DNA from: Micropterix aruncella
Lineage: Eukaryota > Arthropoda > Insecta > Lepidoptera > Micropterigidae
Direction: 5' to 3'
Length of the DNA: 64,000 nucleotides
Assembly: GCA_944548615.1 (NCBI GenBank)
Contig: OX155957.1
Span: 7,119,219 to 7,183,218, forward strand
The position numbers and the translations under genes were made by a program. The notes beneath the pieces are model-generated. The model did no database searches, was not told the origin of the DNA, and saw only the letters and a program-made list of their open reading frames with translations. Shown piece after piece: positions 1 to 10,554 of this stretch. Each line of letters begins with the position of its first letter. Within the stretch, counting starts at the first letter, position 1.

Positions 1-1240
1 TTCTACAAACTTTAATTACTGAATTACCTGGACCATTTCTTGATGTTGACCATAGCGGCCTTTAATTTTAGATATAACGAATATTATTTACTTATTCAGC
101 CCATTTTCCGAAAGTCGTTATTCGTAAAACGCTCGGAAGGCAAACTTTGAGCTCCTTAATACAGTAATATCACTACAACGAAAACCGTATACTATTTTTT
201 TTTATGTCCGTCATGTATTCTTGTTGACCATAGCGGCCTTATTTTTTCGTTTTTTGACCACATATCCAAGGTATACATTACTTACAATTACACAAAATTT
301 AAAAAAAAACTTCCTGTATCATTCTAATTTTCTCAGAAATAAAATAAGATTCTTATATAATACTTATACTATATTAAAGTTCACTCTTTTAGCAATACGA
401 CATAATATAAATTATTGTCATTAGAAAGGAGAAAACACTGCAAAAAACAATTAGAAATTGTGTATATATTTGCTTGCGCAAGAGAAGAGCGCTCAGTGCC
501 GCGGTTTTCTCCCAGGGTTGAATAGTTATTTATTTATTTATTTATTTATTTATCCTATCTTTTATAGTTACATCCAAAAAAAAATGCGTTCATTTTTTAA
601 ACTCATTTTAAAAGAATACCTACGCTATTTTGTAATAGGCCTCTTAACAAACGACATTAGTACAACCTCAATACAGGTTAATTCCTAGTAGGGTGGTAAA
701 CCATTATTATGCCAAAGAAATGAAACTCCTTTCTGATCTAGGTTTATATTATGTATACTAAGGGATTTTGTATTAGAGAAGGGATTTTTTGTACTTTGTA
801 CGGAAAACTGTACAAAGACTGTACTTACTAACTAGAGCTTTTTTCAATGATATTAAAAGAAATATCGACGTCATAACAAATTTCGCTTTCGCGCTCAACC
901 AACTAAACGATTACTGCTGGCGAAATGATCCAGTTCCACTCTTGTTGCACCAGCCCACCTAACTACATGTATCTAACGCCGCTCATGATAGTCGAGCACG
1001 ATGACCGAGGCTTCGTTGTGTAACCTCTTATTGTATGGGAGGCGTGCTTGAGTCATTGAACTTGTTTTCCCACTAGCTAGCATACTACTCCATAATGCTT
1101 CAAGGAAGAGAGAGTGGAGATGTTTAAATTGATACTATTGTATTGCAAATATAGCGTAGGATTCAAGTGTAATATAATGATTGATGCTACACGATTAGTA
1201 TATTTATTTAATAGAAGGGGTACATCACATTACATTATAT
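1..1240. other. AT-rich intergenic DNA with a (TTTA)n run
   Basis: No gene is recognised. A (TTTA)n microsatellite lies at about 528-553. The phrase 'ttgaccatagcggcctt' occurs twice, near 45 and 222, so the first 250 bases contain a weak direct repeat. The short open frames here are lysine- and isoleucine-rich and look like chance. Confidence 0.5.
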
Positions 1241-1242
1241 TA

Positions 1243-1480
1243 CACTGAATAAAATAATTAAAAAATATTTGTGTATTGTTAGAATCAGATAATATAAATA
1301 GTTAAACTATATAAAAAACTCAATAGCTAAAAGTCTAAGAATAAAATAACAAATAATAATATCTAAAAATGTAAAAAAAACAAAAACAAAAGATTTAATC
1401 AATAGGTAACTATATTTATTGATGCTGTCTCTCAATTCCTATTGTTTTATGTAATATAAAATCAATATAGTCATACAGTC
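1243..1480 (-). repeat. LINE 3' tail repeat, copy 1
   Basis: About 240 bp is repeated in direct orientation at 1850-2085, about 606 bp downstream, and in inverted orientation at 29270-29560. The shared blocks include TGTATTGTTAGAATCAGAT. Copy 2 continues into a coding remnant on the minus strand, so this copy is read as the 3' untranslated tail of the same LINE family, cut off before the coding part. Confidence 0.6.
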
Positions 1481-1490
1481 ATTTCATAAA

Positions 1491-1709
1491 TCCTACTAAT
1501 ATTATAAACGCGAAAGTTTGTATGTATGTATGGATGTTTGTTACTCTTTCACGCAAAAACTACTGAATGGATTTTGATGAAACTTTGCAATAATATAGCT
1601 TACACATCAGAATAACACATAGGCTATAATTTATAAAGATATATGGTTTTCTATCATCATTATCACAATTTTCCATCACCACGCGGGTGAAACCGCTGGG
1701 CGCAGCTAG
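1491..1709 (+). mobile_element. Non-autonomous Helitron-like element
   Basis: The element starts TC after a host A and ends CTAG before a host T, the A|T insertion signature of Helitrons. It is 219 bp long. It opens with TCCTACTAATATTATAAACG and carries a stretch (TTCACGCAAAAACTACTGAA) and an end (CGGGTGAAACCGC...GCAGCTAG) that I recall from widespread Lepidopteran Helitron-like repeats. It encodes nothing. Confidence 0.75.
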
Positions 1710-1849
1710 TACTCCTATAAAGCTATCATTTATATACAAGCTACTGTAAGTAACAGGTAGTTATAACAAGCGTTTTGCATGATACTAGTTTGAGTATCTT
1801 ACATATTTTAAAGACAAATAGAAAATGTAATGAGTTCAGTATCATAACT

Positions 1850-2385
1850 GAATAAAATAATTAAAAATATTCGTGTATTGTTAGAATCAGATGACATAAA
1901 CAGTCAAAATATAAAAAAGTCAATAACTAAAAGACTAAGAATAAAAATAGAAATAATATTATCTAAAAATATCAACAAGAAAACAAAAACAATCAATATA
2001 ATCAATAGGTAACTACTTTTATAGATCATGTCTCCCAATTCATATTGTTTTATGTCATATAAAAGAAATAAAGACATACAATAATTCCATAAAAAGTTAT
2101 ATAAAACTATCATTTAAATGGGTAAAATATTCGAAAGTCATGGTCCTCGAGTTCGGTCAGATCATAGAAAGTGTGGCCTATCAGTATCCCCTTCATGTTT
2201 TTTTTAATAAATTTAACGTCCTCCAAGTGTTTAATATTGGTTGGGAGTAGATTATAAAATTTAATGCTAAGGTATAGGTAGCTTTTCTGTACCATCCTAT
2301 ACGTCATCGCAAATATAATTTTTGAAAAATCTACTATAAATGTTATACTAATAATTAGATAAAGACCTAAAGCTTCAAGTGTCAA
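1850..2385 (-). pseudogene. LINE reverse-transcriptase C-terminal end plus 3' tail
   Basis: On the minus strand, 2110-2385 is open for 91 codons and contains the pattern seen at the extreme C-terminus of many non-LTR polymerases: an aromatic residue, then NLLPTNIKHLED, then FIKKNMKGIL, a variant of 'WNxLPxxIR...FKxxLKxxL'. No catalytic motif is present, so this is a 5'-truncated insertion. The 3' tail (2104 down to 1850) matches 1243-1480 directly and 29270-29560 in reverse. The start codon is arbitrary. The clade is not determined. Confidence 0.6.
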
Positions 2386-2820
2386 AAGTTTTATTTAATA
2401 ATTTGCTATATCTTTTGAAATATCGATGCATTGACTTAATGTTTTTTTTAGTTGCGATATTTAAAATAACATACCTCAGTATCAATTTCTATGTCGATAA
2501 GTTGAATCCTTTAAAGCAATCGGAAATCTTTCGAAATTTATTAGTGTTATAGTAAAATTTAACTTTTTTTTAGAACTCGAAAAATAAACAAAAAAGTTTT
2601 GGCAAATTTTACTTTTAAATAATAAACTTCGAAAGGTTTCCAATTCGTTTAGAGTATTCTTCAGCTCGTCGACTCTGGGCTTAACGAAATATGTTCCATT
2701 TTAAATCTCTGTAGCGATTATTATGACCCTCACAGAAAAATTACATTTTGAGCATTTTTGTTTAGCAATATTGTGTTACAAACTTCACGTGGTAAAATAA
2801 TTTTTTCATCTTATTTATAA
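2386..2820. other. AT-rich spacer, nothing recognised
   Basis: Lies between the LINE tail and the Helitron. No gene, RNA or strong repeat is visible. The A/T-rich base composition matches the surrounding unique DNA. Confidence 0.4.
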
Positions 2821-3494
2821 CTAGCGGACCCGTGCCCACTTCGTTGGGCGGTAAAACTTTTTACCTGTGATGAAATTATGAGTTTGTTTGTTTCTTTGTT
2901 TGTTTATACTCTTTATTGTGAAAATGTCACAATGGGCGGGTTTATTGTCATATGATAATCTCTTACAACCAACCCTACTATGACGTGTTATATGTAGGTA
3001 TGTGTGCGTGTAAGATGTCTGTAAGTGTGTGTCTTGTTATTGAATTTGATTGACAGAATTGAAAATACGATTCCGTTAATTTGATCCCAACGGAAAATGG
3101 TGACCCAGCCGGGAATCGAACCCGGGACCTTACAATGTAAGATCAGGCGTGGTTCGGTTAGTACTGAGTGCTATGATTTATATCCTGACTGCCAAAAGAA
3201 GGGTTATATTTTTACTGCATATGTCTGTATGTATTTGCATGCCAATTTGACTATAATACCGTTATTTGTGAGTGTCTTCTTGTGAGTGTCTTATTTGTGA
3301 GCGTATTATCTCTTTAACTATTTATGCAGTAAAAGGGAAAAGTCTTTTCATTTTTCGGATTAATATATAGCCTATGACACTCACAAATAACGTGGCTTTC
3401 TATTGGTAAAAGAAGTTTCAAAATCAGTTCAGTAAATCCAGAGATTACTTCCTACAACGTCACAAACTTTACCTCTTTATAATATTAGTATAGA
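2821..3494 (-). mobile_element. Non-autonomous Helitron, copy 1, carrying a SINE
   Basis: On the minus strand it begins TCTATACTAATATTATAAAG (5' TC after host A, at 3494) and ends with a hairpin GCCCAACGAAGTGGGC just before CTAG and a host T (at 2820). Two further copies lie at 44446-45356 and 61609-62322. Compared with them, this copy carries an extra 265 bp (2884-3148), which is a tRNA-derived SINE. No Rep/helicase coding sequence is present, so it depends on proteins supplied elsewhere. Confidence 0.8.
2884..3148 (-). mobile_element. tRNA-derived SINE nested in a Helitron
   Basis: The minus strand contains a perfect pol III B box, GGTTCGATTCC, within a tRNA-like head. The body follows (CTGGGTCACCATTTTCCG) and the 3' end has the 'agtagggttggttgtaag' block and a CAAA-rich tail. 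The first ~20 bases of the head, including the A box seen in the 22 kb copy, are missing. Insertion breakpoints were set by alignment to the empty position in the other two Helitron copies. Related copies are at 22018-22885 (split) and 59054-59326. Confidence 0.75.
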
Positions 3495-3991
3495 TATAAA
3501 AAAACCGAGATAGTCTCCGATTTCATATATGCCTGTCTGTCTGTCCGAGCTTAATTAATAGACTTCGACACCGTTTGACCGATCACCATGAATGTTGGCA
3601 CATATATTATTTTTTTCACGGAGAATGTTTTTATGATATTCGCTTTGTTGCGCCACTAGATGGCGCTGCAACACATCAACACATCGACTCTATACCGCTC
3701 AACCGATCGACATAAAAATTGGTATACATAGACATTCGAGCACACATAATATTTTCGCGCTACTAACTTTATTGTAACTCACCACCAAATGGCGCTGCAG
3801 CATGAAAATTAATATTCGTAGACATTTGAGCACGCATAATATTTTCGCGCTATTCACTTGGTTGTAACTCACTAATAGATGGCCCTGCAGCACATCAACT
3901 TATATACCGTTCAACAGATCTCCATGAAAATTGGTATACATAGGTATTGGGGCACGGATGTAACGCGGGCAACACCGGGTAATACCACTAG
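3495..3991 (+). mobile_element. Helitron-like element with internal tandem repeats
   Basis: Ends GGGTAATACCACTAG before a host T, a Helitron-type 3' end, and abuts the previous Helitron so that the two 5' ends meet at 3494/3495. About 3705-3900 contains roughly two copies of a ~105 bp repeat with the phrase ATAATATTTTCGCGCTA; 'atggcgctgcagca'-like phrases recur at 3660, 3790 and 3880. The 5' boundary is inferred from abutment and is less certain than the 3' end. Confidence 0.5.
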
Positions 3992-4016
3992 TATTTTATA
4001 AATACATGTGCATATT

Positions 4017-4355
4017 GGGCCCAATTGCGTTTCTTTGTGACCTAAAATTGAAATTAGTTCAAGCGAACGAGATAAAGCAATACGTTTGAGCGGAATATGA
4101 AAAGAACGATCGTCGATAAAAACTACTTGTCGAACTTATACTCGTCCGAATGAATTTGAACACATTTAGTGCGGTGAATTTGAACACATTCAGATGCTGT
4201 TAGGTTCTAAACTATCCACAAAAGATAGTTGTGGATAGTTTTAATGGGAAAAAGTGACAGCCGTTTATTTCAAAATTCCGCTCTAGCGTATTGCCCTGTC
4301 TCGTTCACACGGACTAACTTCCGATTTTAGTTCATGAAGAATCGCAATCGAGCCC
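4017..4355. mobile_element. Hairpin MITE family M1, copy 1
   Basis: Terminal inverted repeats of about 75-80 bp: the left end begins GGGCCCAATTGCGTTTC and the right end is its imperfect complement, ending CGCAATCGAGCCC. Two more copies lie at 36579-36859 and 43191-43488. The interior is non-coding. No clear target duplication is seen at this copy. Confidence 0.8.
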
Positions 4356-5702
4356 TATAATAATAATTGATAATAGTTAATTATAAAGCATTATATCAGT
4401 TAAAATTTTAAATATCGCAACTTACAACTTAACAGGGTAGGTAAGCAGATAATCAGCTTAATGAAGAGTTGCTCCATGACAAGTTGTAGTCGTGATGTCA
4501 AAGACACTATTATATTCTTTGTTGTATTGCCTGATTTGCAACATTTTATACAAGCTCGATATGCTTTACTCTATCAACTTGTCCATCTCGGTATGTTTGT
4601 TTACAACTTTGCACGCAGTACGTTGATCAAGATTCGCTTAGGATAAAAGCGAGAGGCGGGAGACTACCATAGTTGGTCAATCATGACAAAAGTAAAAGTG
4701 GACGGACTAGCGAGCTCGATTCATTCAAGATTAATTAAGCATTCTCTTCGCCCACTGGCGGACCCTGACAGCAATGCTGTCGACGATCCTGACCATTCAT
4801 GGCAGGTAGTTGGTAAGACGCTAGCACTTGTAAAAGATCTATCAGAATACAGAATTACATTGGTACTTAAAAATTTAATGGCCAAGTAAAATCAGACCAA
4901 ACCGAATTAAGAGTTTCTACGGAATATGATTCATGTGTGGCAGAATGTGGCTCTGTAAAACTTAACTTAATTATGTATCATTTTCGAGAAGCGTCCTTTG
5001 GTGCGTGGAGATATGTAGAGGACATGCGTATAAGGGATTTGTTTCCACGCCTGCTAAAAGTTCGTCGCTAGAAATCGGCTGATAAGTGAGGAAATATACT
5101 GAGCGTTTGTCGGATTTTCAAGTATGGAACGACTTATTATTAATATTATTATAATTTTAACAGACAGGCAACTGAAGCTGATGAGCCTCAGTCCGTGCTT
5201 GCATTGCAGTGTTTGTGTAGTCTACAATTAACACCCTCCGACACTAAAAAAATGCACAACGGATCGAACTACAACAAAACAATCAATGACACAAATCTTG
5301 TTAGAGATACTTTTAGGAATAAAAATAACTTTCTAAATAAGAGTAAACATATCACCACCTCTGAAGCCTATGGAGACGTTACAAAGACGACCAAAACTTT
5401 ATCACGATCAAATTGGTCGTTTAAGAACTACAGTTGTGACCAAAATGATCAGTCGGGCCCATTACGTTCGACGTCTTGAGATATTTTTTCATAAAAATAT
5501 TTTATTAAAGCAGGTAAATATTTTTTTTATGTAATTATATATTAAAATACATGATCTTAGTCATTTAACAACTAAATACCGCAAATGTGTTTACATTATA
5601 CGCACTTTTCCTAGCCTGCCATGGCCTATCGGGCACATTGCGCCTAAACACGAAATTGATGTCTTTAAGATATAGCGGTGTTGTTTTCAATACTAAAATA
5701 TT
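4356..5702. other. Unassigned DNA with three short open frames
   Basis: Open frames of 61, 68 and 94 codons on the plus strand (4461-4646, 4683-4889, 5195-5479) have no motif I recognise. The phrase 'aaaatgcacaacgga' at about 5247 recurs at about 6375 before a LINE end, suggesting shared repeat sequence. I make no functional call. Confidence 0.35.
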
Positions 5703-5867
5703 AAAATAGGTTTGAAAACGAATTTACCGAGTGAATTTCATACCACCCGACGTTTCGGCGATGTGGCAACCGTCGTTGTCCAGGGAAGACTGATTTGACA
5801 CAGTCTACCCTGACACAGTCGGGCGCTACAAAACTCGCACTGAAAATTCGTTTTTAAACCTATTTAT
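5703..5867. mobile_element. MITE family M2, copy 1
   Basis: Terminal inverted repeats AATAGGTTTGAAAACGAATT and its complement (AATTCGTTTTTAAACCTATT) flank a short interior with CACCCGACGTTTCGGCGATG. Related sequences occur at 36411-36500 (one end only), 37081-37179 (a near-perfect hairpin) and 55565-55690. Confidence 0.7.
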
Positions 5868-6394
5868 AATGTGTAGCAACCGCTAGTTTTGGATTTCATA
5901 AGCTATTCAAAATTATATTTCATTTAGGAACCCGTAAAACGTTGCTCCCCATTTGCTATATTGCTACATTGCGTTGCTACATGTACGTTACGTTGCGTTT
6001 GTTCGATGTTTTCTACTTACAAACATGTGTCTAAGTATATCGATCGTTTTCTTATTCGCCCTAGTTAGCTCACCTTACAGTGTCGCCATATCTTAGAGTG
6101 CTAACGAAATTGCCACCGGTACGTTACTCGCTTATCGGCTCGTCAAATGGGTAACGCATAGTCGCAAATAATAATAATTGCCGAAAACGAGCTGCTAAAA
6201 CAGCCGCTCTCTTTTTTATCGCTTAACACAAGCACTAATTAATACATAGCATGCACGACCCGAGCTAGCCTACATATTGCGATAGGTATAAAAATAGGTT
6301 TTATCTACGAGCGACGTGCATATTATTATGACTGATGAGCCACCCTGTGGCTTATCAAACAGTCTGACATGAGCAAAATGCACAACGGACCAAA
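5868..6394. other. Unassigned AT-rich DNA
   Basis: No gene or repeat family is recognised in this stretch between the MITE and the LINE end. A short imperfect repeat around 'ttgctacattgcgttgctacatgtacgttacgttgcg' lies near 5960-6000. Confidence 0.35.
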
Positions 6395-6640
6395 CTGAAG
6401 AAATCTTTACTACCATTTGTACATAGAAAATAGCTTAATAATACCCAGAAGGAAAACATCATTTGGTCAAAGACATTACTCTTTCATTGCGCCGAGATTT
6501 TACAATCTGATCAATATGGAAATAAAAATGAATTTGACATTTAGGGAATTCAAAAATAAATTAAAGAAATGGTTATCGAATCATGACACACTAACCATAA
6601 ATCAAATGTTAGAAATAATAGTATAATAAAAGTTAGGTGC
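6395..6640 (+). pseudogene. LINE polymerase C-terminal end (5'-truncated)
   Basis: Open from 6417 to 6626 (69 codons). It shows the pattern RKTSFGQRHYSFIAPRFYNL followed by FREFKNKLKKWL, matching the common C-terminal signature of jockey- and CR1-like polymerases (a G-R-SF-APR-WN block, then FK-LK-L). The catalytic palm is absent. The start is not a true initiation site because the insertion is truncated. An AT-rich 3' tail follows to about 7000. Confidence 0.65.
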
Positions 6641-7610
6641 ACAAATTATTAACATATTTTTAAACTTATATGTTAAGTATTTTTTAACATTGAACTAACT
6701 ACTAAAAAATATTTGACTTTGACAATGAATTATACTTTTAGACTAGGTATTTTTATATTAAATCTTATATTACTTAAAACATAATATTAAATATTAATGA
6801 CTGTTTCTTTCTTTTCTCACATATAACTTTATTTATATTATTTAATCGAATTTTATATTATATTTATTGCCGATTTAATAATGGAATTGCATTTTATTTA
6901 TTATATATTTTTAATATTTTTTTATTATTATTATTTTTTATTTTATTCTGAAGACCACATTTTAGGGCAATTTAGTGTCATTAGCTTTTTACTAAAACTT
7001 GTACATTTGTAGGCAACCAAGCAATCAAGCAAACTTGATTGTAATATTGGAATCCTGTCCACCCTAGAACGGGCTAGTCCCAGTTGGGTGACAGAAACAA
7101 ATAAGCAAAAGGTTAAGGTTTTGCCATTCGGTTCCTGTTATTTTGTAAGCTAATCAATGTTTTATAGTAATTAATTCTTAAATAATAATAATTTAAAAAA
7201 CACAAAATATAATACCTTGAGACCGCATATTAAAAGTGATCACAATGAAATTAACAATATCATAGCAAAACGAATAGTCATGTCACGAATAGTCATGTTA
7301 CACGAATAGTCATACACAGAAAGAAATGGTATCTTAGATCAAAGCAATATCCTATTGGTCAAGATAACCCGAGTTTGAGCATAGGAGGAAAACAATATTT
7401 TCTTCGAAAGAGTAAATTGTAGTTTCAATTATTTTGTCTTGTGTCAATAAAATATAGTGTCAAATTGAGACAAATGCGTGTCTTCTTGCAAGGAAGCATA
7501 AATTCTCATAGGAAGAACATACATTCTCCGTGTAAAACAAATGCTCTTTTCAATCCAAGAATATAAATTATAAAACGAAGAAAATGGTAGCGTATCCTAG
7601 AAATTTAGAA
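6641..7610. other. AT-rich DNA, LINE tail then unassigned
   Basis: The first few hundred bases are probably the 3' untranslated tail of the preceding LINE. A phrase 'ctagaacgggctagtcccagttgggtgac' near 7065 is the only GC-richer patch. The words 'cgaatagtcatgt' repeat at 7270-7310. No gene is seen. Confidence 0.35.
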
Positions 7611-7611
7611 A

Positions 7612-7955
7612 CATAGTAACCAAGAAAATTATTGTGTTTTTCCAAGATACTTATTGTGTTTGTCCAAGTAAATGATTGTATTTATTCAAGAAATTGTTGT
7701 GTTTGTTCAAGAAAATTATTGTTTTTTTTTAAGAAAGTTATTGTGTTTATGCAAGAAAATTATTTCATTAGTCCAAGGAAATTATAGTATTTATATAAAA
7801 GCTTTATAGTATTTATCCGAGAAAATTATAGTATTTACCCAAGAAATATATCTGTTTAACCCAGAAATTAGTTTTGTTTATTCAATAAAATATTGTGTTT
7901 ATCTAAGAAAATGATTTTATTAATCCAATAACATGATAGTGTTTATCCAAGACTA
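7612..7955 (+). repeat. Short tandem array, ~27 bp unit
   Basis: About a dozen degenerate copies of a unit near TTATTGTGTTTATCCAAGAA. Spacing is 25-30 bp and the copies have diverged by point changes. The array ends immediately before a ~490 bp palindrome, suggesting both belong to one element's end region. Confidence 0.75.
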
Positions 7956-7974
7956 CCAAAATATCTTGATGCGA

Positions 7975-8462
7975 CAATATTATTTTCTTATTGTCAGAAT
8001 AGATTTTTCTTGACCTAATACTTTTTTAATTTATTTCATCTTATACCTTTCTTAAATCAACACTAAAATATTGTTAATTGAAGAATATTCCTTTTGCTTG
8101 AACAAAGAGTAGATGTTGCAATTTACAAATGTATTTGACTGATGACCGGAAGTAATTTTTATAACGGTTGGATTTTTTTTAAAGTGTTGGTTTCACCAAA
8201 TCGAAAACGAGTGATATTTTTTTACGAGTTGGTGAAACAAATACTTTTTAATAAGTTAAGATCCAAATGCAATAAAAAAATATTTCCAGTCATCAGTCAT
8301 TTACATTCGTAAATTGAAAAATCTACTCTGTTTTTTTTGTTTTTTGAAAATCCTCCAAATGGCAATATTTTTACGTTGATTTAAGAAAGATGCAAAATGA
8401 AATGAATACTAAAATATATTAGGTTAGGAGAAATACATTCTGGCATTATTAAAATAATATTA
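7975..8462. repeat. Long imperfect palindrome (foldback)
   Basis: The left arm 7975-8215 and right arm 8218-8462 are reverse complements with moderate divergence. Matching pairs include GAGTAGATGTTGCAATTTAC with its complement near 8330, TTTCTTAAATCAAC with its complement near 8380, and GTCAGAATAGAT with its complement near 8440. The centre is near 8217. No coding sequence is present. Confidence 0.75.
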
Positions 8463-9549
8463 AATTATATAATAAAATTATTCTAGCTGTGATGCTTTTC
8501 TAGCGAATGTCAATGAATTGGGTATAAAAACAAAAATCACAAATCACATAAGGATTCAGTTAATAAATAAACAATTTAATTGTAACCACTATTAAAATGA
8601 AATAAAGAAACTTAACACAAGACTTCACAATATTTTCAAGAATAATGTGGGTATTATTATTGCTATGTTAATGCAAAAATTATGATTGTGTGATATGAAA
8701 ATAAACAATGTATTACTTTAAATTAATGTGTATTAATTTGACATTAACGCAGGTATACAATATCAAGGAAATTAAAAAAAAACACACACACACTTATATA
8801 AGGCCACAAAATATAACTAAAATAGCGGAAGACATTGTCCAGAAAATCATAACCGGTGTAGTTATGTTTGTTATGGTATTACAACTTTTTTGGTAATAAA
8901 AAAAATTACTTGACTGACAATGTAGAATGAACAATGAATAATAATTACTACTGCACATCCCGTCCTTTACTACTGCACATTTTCGACGTCCTCAGCAGTC
9001 TGAAAAAAGTAAAGATTACGTTGAACAGAATTATCAGAATGTTTTTTTTCCAGGCATGAAACGGTGTATATATAAGTAGTAAACAGATGTTTGACTGTCC
9101 TTTGACCTGCGCATAATATTCTGAATACACTGTACAAATTCTAAAAAAAATGATGAAAGAAAAATGTTTATTGTCAACTTTTTTATTTACCAATATTATG
9201 ATTTTAATAAAACAGGTGCATATATGGTAGACAAAAGGTCTAGCTAAAAACAGCGTCGACCTGGCCAGTATGAGCCAGGAGCTAATTTTAAAAAAGTTCG
9301 ACAAAATAATAATAAGTGACAATACAATAAGCTATTTGAACCAGATTTCAGAAAAATATAGAATAACTGTTTAAAAAAATTATAGACAAACTACATTAAA
9401 CACAAATTAAAAAAGTACAAAAAAATAACATAATATACATCAAAACAACTGCACAGAAGAACTCGAAACTTCGAACTGCACAGCGATGTGACTCATCACC
9501 AGTCGCACCGGGAAGTCACTAAAAAAAAAATAATTAAAAAAAAACTTAC
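8463..9549. other. Unassigned AT-rich DNA
   Basis: Contains a minus-strand open frame of 124 codons (8948-9322) that is rich in F, I and L and has no motif I know; I regard it as chance. An (AC)n run lies near 8790. No RNA gene is seen. Confidence 0.35.
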
Positions 9550-9668
9550 TGAAACTTTAACTATTAATCCCTCGATAGCTTCAATTGTAGAGAACTTAAC
9601 ATTTTTAGAAAGTCTTCCTCGAGGTGGTAGAAGATGTCCCAGTGTTGTTATCTGTGCTGGAATGTCAC
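9550..9668 (-). CDS. Candidate internal exon, product unknown
   Basis: On the minus strand a 119 bp open segment is bounded by a good splice acceptor (ttttctttcag, just above 9668) and a consensus donor (GTAAGT, just below 9550). It encodes 39 residues in one open frame, beginning DIPAQITTLGHLLPPRGRL. A second consensus donor lies upstream at 9973 after ...CGAATTTTATTG, preceded by a possible acceptor (ttgctgcag), so a small upstream exon is possible with matching phase. I recognise no domain. It could be a host exon, a transposase exon or a false positive; the neighbours are all repeats. Confidence 0.3.
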
Positions 9669-9974
9669 CTGAAAGAAAATGTGAGAAAAATAAAATTAAA
9701 TCATTGCATTGTATTCGCAAGCCGACTGTTCTTCTTACGATTACTCCATTTTCTGCAACAATTGGAAATTATTATACATAAAAGTTATATAATTTGTAAT
9801 ATACATCGATGAATTCACTTTAGCTCTCATATTTTCGATAGAAAATTAACTTTTCAAACAAAATTAAAATTCCCCTTACTCCCCCTCCCCCCCCCCCCTC
9901 ATTAACAAGGGTGCTCTAAATAAATAATATTGCGCTTAGGTTATATAGATATACATACGTAGTAGGTACTTACC

Positions 9975-10190
9975 AATAAAATTCGATACGACGGCTTCCG
10001 GAATGCTCCAAGAAGACAGCAGCAATCACTGCAGCAATGATGAAGCGTCAGCAACAGACTGTTCCATCTTCGTCCAATACAAACAAATTTGTATAGCCGT
10101 CGGCCAACACCAATAGAATTGTGATACTTGTTCACCTTCTGCGTTCGCCCGGCAGTGTTGCCAGACATATCACCCCATGCTTGGCTTGAA
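9975..10190 (-). other. Possible upstream exon region, unproven
   Basis: Minus-strand sequence ending in a GTAAGT donor. The long frame (10168 down to 9941) contains an unusual cysteine run and is probably not the real one; a shorter exon after the ttgctgcag acceptor would read SWSIPEAVVSNFI and join in phase to the candidate exon at 9550-9668. This is inference from splice signals only. Confidence 0.2.
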
Positions 10191-10439
10191 AAAATATACT
10201 CATTCCCTTAGTAGGTACAGTAGTTTTCCTTTGTTGCAAATAAAACAACTAGATAATTAAATCGTTTTATTATTGAAAAAGACGAAGTGTATATGTATAT
10301 GGTATATACCTATGCATGCATGCATACATTGACTTTTATTATTATTATTTATATATCACTATTATTTCTTTTATATATTCTTCTTATATACTCTTATATA
10401 TGCTACATTCAATCTAATTAAACATCTTTGTAGTACTCC

Positions 10440-10545
10440 AATATGCTCACTCCTACATCCCTAAGGTTAGTTTGAGAAGAATGCTCAAGAGGCATTAAAC
10501 TCGCCTATTTGTAACCTTTTTATTTGGTGTGCAATAAAGAATACA
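10440..10545 (+). mobile_element. LINE 3' untranslated end
   Basis: The run 'ctcaagaggcattaaactcgcc ... tttggtgtgcaataaag' followed by 'aatacatacata' resembles the 3' ends of jockey-like LINEs of Lepidoptera (a GGCATTAA...GTGCAATAAAG type end). No coding part is attached. The family match is from memory. Confidence 0.4.
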
Positions 10546-10554
10546 TACATATAT

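Noticed and set aside
3097..3285. A 62-codon frame starting MVTQPGIEPGT
   Set aside because: It is an open frame running through the SINE B-box region; the related frame at 21975-22163 is the same artefact.
8948..9322. A 124-codon minus-strand frame
   Set aside because: Rich in F, I and L from AT-rich DNA, with no motif and no related copy in the window.
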